From Kiritimatiellia bacterium (lineage in GTDB: Bacteria > Verrucomicrobiota > Kiritimatiellia > RFP12 > DVOR01), in NCBI GenBank assembly GCA_017548245.1, contig JAFYMU010000029.1:1-11143 (forward strand): a stretch of DNA of 11,143 nt, read 5' to 3'. A program made the position numbers and the translations under genes. The notes beneath the pieces are model-generated. The model had not been told where the DNA came from. It made no database searches and saw nothing but the letters and a program-made list of their open reading frames with translations. Below, in pieces: positions 6,429-11,143 of this stretch. Position 1 is the stretch's first letter, and every line of letters starts with the position of its first letter.

Positions 6429-7268
6429 TTAAAGAAGGATGTTGTCAATCAATCGTAACCCCTCTCGACGGCAAGCCAAAAGGATTGCAGAGGTGCCAGG
6501 CGTGACGGTCTCTAACGGCATAAGTGTTTCAGAATCAACGACATTTACATAATCAGGGAGCCATCCTTCAGCCGTTGTGGTGGCGCGAATGGAGGCTTCT
6601 AGGGTCGCTGCACTGCGTTCGCCCTGTTCAACGGCCGCCTTGGCGGCAAAGAGGGCGCGGCTCAAGCTCAACGCGGCTTTTCGCGCATCTGCGGAGAGAT
6701 AGGTGTTGCGCGAGGATTTTGCCAAACCGTCTTCATCGCGAATGATTGGCGCGCGAATAATTTCAATCGGGAAGTTCAAATCGCGCACCATTCGACGGAT
6801 CACAGCGACCTGCTGGAAGTCCTTTTGGCCAAAGACCGCCACATCAGGAGCCGCAATGTTGAAGAGCTTGGCCACCACGGTGCAGACACCGCGGAAATGA
6901 ATGGGGCGCTGTGCGCCACAATAACCCTTTGCCAGAACCGTTTCTTCCACCCACGTGCTCGCATCGGTTGGATACATCTCTGCGGGTGTGGGCAAGAAGA
7001 CTGCGGCGGCGCCTTCCCCTTCGCAGAGGGCAATATCGTCCTCTTCTTTATGAGGATAGGCGTCGTAGTCTTCGTTGGGGGCGAACTGCGTGGGGTTCAC
7101 AAAGATGCTCACAGCCACCTTGTCGCAATGTTTGAGTGCTTCGCGAATCAACGAGAGATGGCCTTCGTGCAAATAGCCCATCGTGGGCACAAGACCCACC
7201 TTGAGCCCGGCGCGCTTTTGCGCCATGCTCCAGGCGTGCAGATTGGCGGCGGTAGTAAAGATTTCCAT
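6429..7268 (-). CDS. panC: Pantothenate synthetase (pantoate--beta-alanine ligase)
   Basis: PanC joins pantoate and beta-alanine with ATP to give pantothenate, the vitamin B5 precursor of CoA; it is a cytoplasmic dimer of the class I tRNA-synthetase-like nucleotidyltransferase fold. Numbered from the ATG at 7268 (279 residues, normal length): PTMGYLHEGH at 28-37 with the HxGH motif at 34-37; SIFVNPTQF (54-62); the pantoate/ATP site FGQKDFQQ (146-153); IIRDEDGLAKSSRNTYLS (175-192) containing the KMSKS-like loop. A TTG two codons upstream (7274) keeps the frame, but AAAGAGG lies 4 bases from it and 10 from the ATG; I prefer ATG because PanC proteins usually begin this close to the first strand. 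It follows metG by 27 bases and is probably cotranscribed with it. No panB or panD is visible in the window, and I see no strong terminator after it. Confidence 0.96.
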   Translation of the reverse strand: MEIFTTAANLHAWSMAQKRAGLKVGLVPTMGYLHEGHLSLIREALKHCDKVAVSIFVNPTQFAPNEDYDAYPHKEEDDIALCEGEGAAAVFLPTPAEMYPTDASTWVEETVLAKGYCGAQRPIHFRGVCTVVAKLFNIAAPDVAVFGQKDFQQVAVIRRMVRDLNFPIEIIRAPIIRDEDGLAKSSRNTYLSADARKAALSLSRALFAAKAAVEQGERSAATLEASIRATTTAEGWLPDYVNVVDSETLMPLETVTPGTSAILLACRREGLRLIDNILL

Positions 7269-7295
7269 CTTCAATCAACCTCTTTCGATACAATC

Positions 7296-9359
7296 TTAGT
7301 GCAAACGTGCGCCAGGGGCGGTGGGCGTCAAGGGCTGCATCACGCGGAAGGAACCATCAGGGTCGGTGCTGGCGAGCACCATGCCTTCCGAGATGCCAAA
7401 GCGCATCTTGCGCGGCGGCAAGTTCGCAATCATCACCACCTGCTTGCCCAAGAGATCTTCGGGCGCATAGGAACTGCGGATGCCCGCAAAGACATTGCGC
7501 GGCTTGGCTTCGCCGATGTCGAGCGTCAAACGCAACAACTTATCGCTGCCTTCCACGATTTCCGCTGCCACCACCTGCGCCACACGCAAGTCTGCCTTCA
7601 CGAAGTCATTAAAGCTCATTTCCGGCGCGAGGGGTTCGGGGAAGACCGTTTCAGCGGGCTTGGTGGCCAACTGGCGAACCGCCTTCTTGGCATCCTTTTC
7701 ATTAATGGTCTTGGTCGTCGCCTTCAAATCTTCCTTGGAGGCTTCCACCATTGCGGCAACAGCCTTGGCATCCACGCGTGCCGCGAGATGTTCGTAAGCG
7801 CCGATGCGGATCTCTTCAATATCCTTATTGATATCTGCAAAGACCGTATTGGATTCGCCGAAGAGCTGTTCCACCTTCTCTGCGTACTGCGGCAAAATCG
7901 GCTTCAAGCAGATGGCCATCACGCGGAAGAGGTTGAGCGTACCAGTGAGGACCGAACGCGTTGCTTCCAAGTCTTCCTTCACCAACTTCCACGGCATCTT
8001 CGCATCGAAGAGCTGGTTGGCGCGGTCGGCCATTTCACGCACGAGCACCATCACACGGCAGAAGTCGCGCTTTTCGTAAGCGGCCAACACTTCCGGCACC
8101 TTGTCACGGCAAGCGGCGAGCAATGCGCGGCTCTCGTCATCCATCTTGCCCAACACGCCACCGCAGCTCTTGTTAATCATCTGCGCACCGCGCGAGGCGA
8201 GGTTGGTAATCTTGCCCACGAGGTCGGAGTTGACGCGGCTGACGAAGTCGTCCAAATTCAAGTCCATGTCATCAACCGTGCCATTGAGCTTGCAAGCGTA
8301 GTAGAAACGCAAGGCTTGCGCGGGGAGGTGTTCCAAATAGGTCTTGGCCGAGATAAAGGTGCCCTTACTCTTACTCATCTTTTCGCCATTGACCGAGAGG
8401 AAGCCGTGAACAAAGACTTCGGTCGGCGTGCGATAGCCCGAGTATTCCAAGAGGGCAGGCCAGAAGAGGCAGTGGAAGCGGGCGATATCCTTACCAATAA
8501 AGTGGTAAACCTCAGCCTTGGGATCCTGCCACCAGTCGGCCAATGTTTCACCGCGTTCGGCAGCCCACTGTTCCAACGTGGCCATGTAACCCACAGGGGC
8601 GTCCAACCACACGTAGAAATACTTGTCCTTTTCGCCAGGAATTTCGAACCCGAAATAGGGTTTATCACGCGAGATATTCCAGCCGCGAAGGGGTTCGTTA
8701 AACCATTCCAAGAGCTTACCCGCCGTGGCCGAGTCGGTGTGGGCAGGGATCCACTTGGCGAGGAAGTCGCGGAAGGGTTCCAATTCGAAGAAGAGCTGTT
8801 CGCTGTCGCGCATCACAGGCTTTTCACCGCAAACGGCGCAGTAAGGCGCTTCCAATTCACCCGCATTGTAGGTGGCACCACAAACTTCGCAACCGTCACC
8901 ATACTGATCCTTCGCGTGGCACTTCGGACATTCACCCTTCACAAAACGGCCAGGGAGGAACATGCCGCAGTGTTCGCAGTAGAGTTGGGCCACTGCGCGA
9001 CGCGAAATGTAACCCTTTTCGTTCAAGCGCAGATAGATACCCTGCGACAACTTGCGGTTCTCTTCGCTGTTGGTCGAACCGTACTTGTCAAAGCCCATTT
9101 CAAAGGCGCCGAACTCCTTCACGCGGGCTTCGTAGCTGCGTGCGATCAAGGTTTCAGGCGTAATCCCTTCCTTGCGAGCACGAATCATAATCGGCGTGCC
9201 ATGCGTGTCATCTGCACACACATAGATGCACTGGTTGCCCATCATCTTCTGGTAACGCACCCAGAAGTCGGTCTGAAGATATTCCACCAAGTGACCCAAA
9301 TGCAGGGCACCATTGGCATACGGCAAAGCACTCGTTACAATAATTTTACGGGGATTCAT
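7296..9359 (-). CDS. metG: Methionyl-tRNA synthetase with C-terminal tRNA-binding domain
   Basis: Charges tRNA-Met with methionine in the cytoplasm; essential for initiation and elongation. Numbered from ATG 9359 (687 residues): Rossmann catalytic core beginning VTSALPYANGALHLGH with the HIGH-type motif at 20-23; a connective domain with two zinc knuckles, Cys128/131/144/147 and Cys157/160/174/177, as in the E. coli-type enzyme; KMSKS at 327-331; an alpha-helical anticodon domain (about 370-530); and a C-terminal EMAP-II/Arc1p-like OB domain (about 583-687, FNDFVKADLRVAQVV... PPRKMRFGISEGM) used for dimerisation and tRNA binding. The domain set and length match bacterial MetG. ATG 9359 is chosen over an in-frame ATG at 9389 because AAAGAGG lies 5 bases upstream of it and the catalytic strand starts at once. 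It lies 54 bases after the oxidoreductase gene and 27 before panC, so an operon is likely. Confidence 0.97.
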   Translation of the reverse strand: MNPRKIIVTSALPYANGALHLGHLVEYLQTDFWVRYQKMMGNQCIYVCADDTHGTPIMIRARKEGITPETLIARSYEARVKEFGAFEMGFDKYGSTNSEENRKLSQGIYLRLNEKGYISRRAVAQLYCEHCGMFLPGRFVKGECPKCHAKDQYGDGCEVCGATYNAGELEAPYCAVCGEKPVMRDSEQLFFELEPFRDFLAKWIPAHTDSATAGKLLEWFNEPLRGWNISRDKPYFGFEIPGEKDKYFYVWLDAPVGYMATLEQWAAERGETLADWWQDPKAEVYHFIGKDIARFHCLFWPALLEYSGYRTPTEVFVHGFLSVNGEKMSKSKGTFISAKTYLEHLPAQALRFYYACKLNGTVDDMDLNLDDFVSRVNSDLVGKITNLASRGAQMINKSCGGVLGKMDDESRALLAACRDKVPEVLAAYEKRDFCRVMVLVREMADRANQLFDAKMPWKLVKEDLEATRSVLTGTLNLFRVMAICLKPILPQYAEKVEQLFGESNTVFADINKDIEEIRIGAYEHLAARVDAKAVAAMVEASKEDLKATTKTINEKDAKKAVRQLATKPAETVFPEPLAPEMSFNDFVKADLRVAQVVAAEIVEGSDKLLRLTLDIGEAKPRNVFAGIRSSYAPEDLLGKQVVMIANLPPRKMRFGISEGMVLASTDPDGSFRVMQPLTPTAPGARLH

Positions 9360-9413
9360 AGGGACCTCTTTCATCCTGAGGGCGCACATTGCGCAAATGT
9401 CTAAATAAATCGG

Positions 9414-10658
9414 TTAGTCGGCCAACATCAATGCGCCATTCGCACGGCGGCTTGCTTCTGCCGCAAAGGCGATGCGATGGCTCTCGAGCGAGACATCAAA
9501 GATGTCCATATAACGCTTCGGGTCGCCTTCGGTCAACTGATAGACCAATTCGTCCATCAATCCAAAGTCGCCACCACCGTGGCCCGAACCCTGCACTGCG
9601 CCCGCTTCAAGCACGCTATCCCACACTTCGGTGGTGCGGGTGTCAAAGTGGTAAATCGTTAACTTACGGCCATCGCCCACGATTTCACCGCGGGTACCAA
9701 AGACCTTCGTTTCGCGACCGCCCGTGTAGGTGTAGCTCTCCATCTGATGCGCCACCGTGACGCCGCCTTCAAAACGCAAGTTGACCACTTGGTGGTCCAC
9801 GGCATCATTGTCGCACGCGTAGACGCAACGGCCATAAGGGCCTTCTTGCAACATGGCCTTCATCGCCTCGTCGCTCTTGTCAACAAAGGGATAACGGTAA
9901 TCTTGGCGTTCCAAATAGATCTTGCGCGCCGAATAGGGGCAGGCGCGTTCCACTTCAGCTGGGCAGGACAAGCAACGGTCTGCCGCACCTGCGGGACGAT
10001 GGGCGGCATTGAAGTGGAAGGTGTTACCAAAGGAGGAAACGCCCGTGCAGCGTTTGTTGAGCCACCAAACGAACTGGTCAAAGTCGTGGCAACACTTTTG
10101 GAGAATCATCGGCGTGGCACGTTCGGTATTGCCCCAGTTGCCACGGCAGAAACTGTGCGCTGCGTGCATGTAAGCCACAGGTTCCAAATGCTGAATACTC
10201 ACCGTTTCGCCAATCGCCTTTTGGTCAAGCAATTCCTTCAGCTTCTTGAAGTAAACGGTATAACGCAAGACGTGACCCAAGATCACCAAACGATCCTGCT
10301 TCTCATGCACCTTCGCGGCCAAGCGTTCGCACTCTTCCCACGTGCGGCCCATGGGTTTTTCCAAGAGCAAGTGATAACCTGCGTCCAAACACGCAATCGC
10401 AGGTTCAATATGCAATGCATCCGGCATCGTCACCATCATGAGATCGCAATCCGGCTTTGCGGCCACCGCTTCCGACCAATCCCCCCAGACAGCCTCCGGC
10501 GGCAAGTTGTACAACTTTGCCACAGCCTGCGCCGTCTTGGGATTGATATCCGCCACGCCAACAATCTGAACGCGATCAGGATGTGCCGCCGCATAAGCGG
10601 CATAGGTACGACCACGATCACCTGCGCCTAAAATGACTACTCGAATCGGTTTCTGCAT
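9414..10658 (-). CDS. Gfo/Idh/MocA family oxidoreductase with a cysteine cluster
   Basis: A 414-residue NAD(P)-dependent dehydrogenase-like protein, typically acting on sugars, inositols or other polyols. The Rossmann fold is at the N-terminus (VVILGAGDRG at 7-16, VADINP at 35-40), then MPDALHIEPA (78-87) and the family's EKPMG at 100-104, with Lys101 the usual catalytic lysine. The C-terminal alpha/beta domain carries CHDFDQFVWW (190-199), which includes the His/Asp often used in substrate binding. An insertion around 225-250 holds Cys229, Cys232 and Cys240 (RCLSCP...CPYSARKIYLERQDY) and could bind a metal; I recall this motif in a subset of Gfo/Idh proteins. It has no signal peptide. The start is supported by GGAG 8 bases upstream. 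The substrate cannot be read from the sequence; no transporter or sugar gene sits nearby, and the downstream neighbours are metG and panC, which are unrelated in function. Confidence 0.93.
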   Translation of the reverse strand: MQKPIRVVILGAGDRGRTYAAYAAAHPDRVQIVGVADINPKTAQAVAKLYNLPPEAVWGDWSEAVAAKPDCDLMMVTMPDALHIEPAIACLDAGYHLLLEKPMGRTWEECERLAAKVHEKQDRLVILGHVLRYTVYFKKLKELLDQKAIGETVSIQHLEPVAYMHAAHSFCRGNWGNTERATPMILQKCCHDFDQFVWWLNKRCTGVSSFGNTFHFNAAHRPAGAADRCLSCPAEVERACPYSARKIYLERQDYRYPFVDKSDEAMKAMLQEGPYGRCVYACDNDAVDHQVVNLRFEGGVTVAHQMESYTYTGGRETKVFGTRGEIVGDGRKLTIYHFDTRTTEVWDSVLEAGAVQGSGHGGGDFGLMDELVYQLTEGDPKRYMDIFDVSLESHRIAFAAEASRRANGALMLAD

Positions 10659-10860
10659 TGCTACACTCCGTTTCTCTACTAACCCATCTAATATACCATA
10701 AAATAAAGAGAAGAAAACTCCACCACCTAGAGATTTTCAAGCGTCCATGGATTACCCTTGAATACATGGAAAAAGCGCTTTTACTGTTTTTACCACAAGG
10801 ACGAAAAAGGAGACGGCTTGCTCCGTTCGCGACAGATCTACCGTCTCTCTTGCCGTGCAT
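10618..10860 (-). CDS. Doubtful small ORF with a strong RBS inside a hairpin
   Basis: An 80-codon frame begins at ATG 10860 with AGGAGGG (complement of 10867-10873) 6 bases upstream, the strongest Shine-Dalgarno in the window. The product would be basic at its N-terminus with one hydrophobic segment (about 46-60, WWSFLLFILWYIRWV). Against it: I recognise no family, the hydrophobic stretch comes from the A/T-rich promoter block, the frame runs 41 bases into the oxidoreductase gene, and a terminator-like hairpin lies within it. The ATG and RBS sit in a 9-bp stem-loop (10851-10881), which could sequester the start. Treat as a candidate only. Confidence 0.18.
   Translation of the reverse strand: MHGKRDGRSVANGASRLLFRPCGKNSKSAFSMYSRVIHGRLKISRWWSFLLFILWYIRWVSRETECSNAETDSSSHFRRR
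10690..10717 (-). promoter_or_regulatory. Possible promoter of the oxidoreductase-metG-panC unit
   Basis: Leftward, an A/T-rich stretch holds TATATT (complement of 10690-10695) with TTTTCT 16 bases upstream as a poor -35. It lies about 30 bases before the ATG at 10658 and is the only A/T-rich promoter-like block in front of the operon. The -35 match is weak. Confidence 0.35.
10771..10782. repeat. 12-bp perfect palindrome AAAAGCGCTTTT
   Basis: A loopless perfect palindrome about 110 bases upstream of the oxidoreductase ATG and upstream of its likely promoter. A 6-bp inverted repeat TCCATG/CATGGA (10744-10749 with 10765-10770) lies beside it. It could be an operator for the operon. With no loop it is a poor terminator. 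Confidence 0.4.
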
Positions 10861-10910
10861 GTTTAACCCTCCTGCACGGCATTCTCGCTTATACGCGCTA
10901 TCGGTCGCGC
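10810..10910 (-). ncRNA. Tandem hairpins ending in a terminator-like stem; candidate structured RNA
   Basis: Leftward order: a weak GCGC/GCGC hairpin (10895-10898 with 10907-10910); a perfect 9-bp stem TGCCGTGCA/TGCACGGCA (10851-10859 with 10873-10881) with a 13-base loop; and GAGACGG/CCGTCTC (10810-10816 with 10841-10847) followed leftward by CTTTTT, as in an intrinsic terminator. This could be a short leftward RNA of about 100 bases, or the 3' end of a transcript from beyond the window. I see no clear promoter for it; the 24-base loop of the last hairpin is long for a terminator. Confidence 0.3.
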
Positions 10911-10970
10911 TTGGATGGAAGACCAATCCCCGTGGAGTTACGTTGCGGTTCAAGCCTGGTTGTCCACGTG

Positions 10971-11092
10971 TTTGATTCAAATACAAACTCAATTTGAATC
11001 AAATGCGATTTCAATTTGATTCAAACACGAGTGTGTATTTGATTCAAACACAACTTCAATTTGAATCAAACTGAAGTTGCCTTTGAATCAAA
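10971..11092. repeat. Phased array of six 11-bp palindromes TTTGAWTCAAA
   Basis: Six exact copies of TTTGAWTCAAA start at 10971, 10993, 11015, 11038, 11060 and 11082, spacings of 22, 22, 23, 22 and 22 bp. The centre base is T, A, T, T, A, A; since the motif is a palindrome around that base, this is equivalent to orientation + - + + - -. The spacers are 11 or 12 bases and differ, except that copies 2, 3 and 5 are preceded by TCAA. A period of about two helical turns puts every palindrome on the same DNA face, as in operator or iteron arrays bound cooperatively by dimers. The repeats and spacers are far too short for CRISPR. No further copy was found elsewhere in the window. The gene it serves is probably beyond the right edge. 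Confidence 0.9.
11051..11079. repeat. 29-bp extended dyad around repeat 5
   Basis: Copy 5 of the array (11060-11070) is flanked by CAACTTCA (11051-11058) and its complement TGAAGTTG (11072-11079). The whole 29 bp is a palindrome with a single mismatched pair (A at 11059, C at 11071) around A11065. No other copy has such long matching flanks, so this unit may be the primary site or a cruciform/hairpin. Confidence 0.75.
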
Positions 11093-11143
11093 TGGGCTGG
11101 TGCTTGCGCTTGGATTGGCGCACGAGGCAAGCGAGATGCGGAC

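Larger units (their letters stand above)
10659..11143. other. Gene-poor block at the right edge
   Basis: 485 bases with no gene I can support. From left to right it holds: the probable promoter of the oxidoreductase operon; a perfect 12-bp palindrome AAAAGCGCTTTT (10771-10782); two or three tandem hairpins (10810-10910); the palindrome array (10971-11092); and about 50 bases after the array that look like the left edge of the window. Short frames on the plus strand through 10758-10997 match nothing I know. Confidence 0.6.

Noticed and set aside
6717..6734. Lysine in the PanC GLAKSSRN loop as an unusual substitution
   Set aside because: Lys at this position also occurs in other bacterial PanC proteins as far as I recall, so it is not notable.
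7296..9389. Longer metG starting at ATG 9389
   Set aside because: AAAGAGG is 5 bases before ATG 9359, and the ten extra residues precede the first catalytic strand without matching MetG.
6825..9404. Very long open frame (859 codons) on the plus strand
   Set aside because: It lies antisense to metG and part of panC, whose motifs are complete. The frame is open because of codon bias in those genes, and its translation shows His/Gly-rich nonsense with no recognisable domain.
10971..11092. CRISPR array
   Set aside because: Repeats are 11 bp and spacers 11-12 bp, both far shorter than any CRISPR, and no cas gene is present.

Overview
This window reads as an ordinary chromosomal segment of moderate G+C (judged by eye, a little over half), with accessory-looking DNA at both edges. 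Eight well-supported genes all run leftward on the minus strand. Most starts carry purine Shine-Dalgarno sequences such as AAAGAGG or GAGGAA, and hairpin terminators are clear. That argues against Bacteroidota, which rarely use Shine-Dalgarno sites, even though the recombinase resembles the Bacteroides Mpi invertase. A shortened UvrC, a DUF1846 protein, a Gfo/Idh/MocA protein with a cysteine cluster and an anchored coiled-coil protein would fit a gut or host-associated PVC-type bacterium (Verrucomicrobiota, Kiritimatiellota or Lentisphaerota). That taxonomic guess is weak and rests on flavour, not on a marker gene.

Layout in the direction of transcription (right to left): a 485-base non-coding block at the right edge (10659-11143), with tandem hairpins and a phased array of six 11-bp palindromes; then a probable operon of a Gfo/Idh/MocA oxidoreductase, metG and panC; then a separately promoted coiled-coil membrane-anchored protein of unknown function closed by a strong terminator; then a small serine recombinase of the Mpi/DNA-invertase type with its own terminator; then a DUF1846 protein followed by a YejB-type ABC permease, closed by a strong terminator; then uvrC; then about 220 bases with no gene.

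The housekeeping genes do familiar jobs: methionyl-tRNA charging, pantothenate synthesis and nucleotide excision repair. They are not functionally linked to each other beyond shared orientation. The most notable signals are: (1) six copies of TTTGAWTCAAA at 22, 22, 23, 22 and 22 bp, which looks like a cooperative protein-binding array; (2) nearly identical all-pyrimidine leaders (CTCCC(C)TCCTC) abutting the ATG of both uvrC and the recombinase, where a Shine-Dalgarno should be, each shortly downstream of a terminator; (3) an invertase with no invertible segment visible nearby; (4) an unrecognised anchored coiled-coil protein. I found no convincing complete new defence or mobile system here; the palindrome array is the best candidate for something undescribed.
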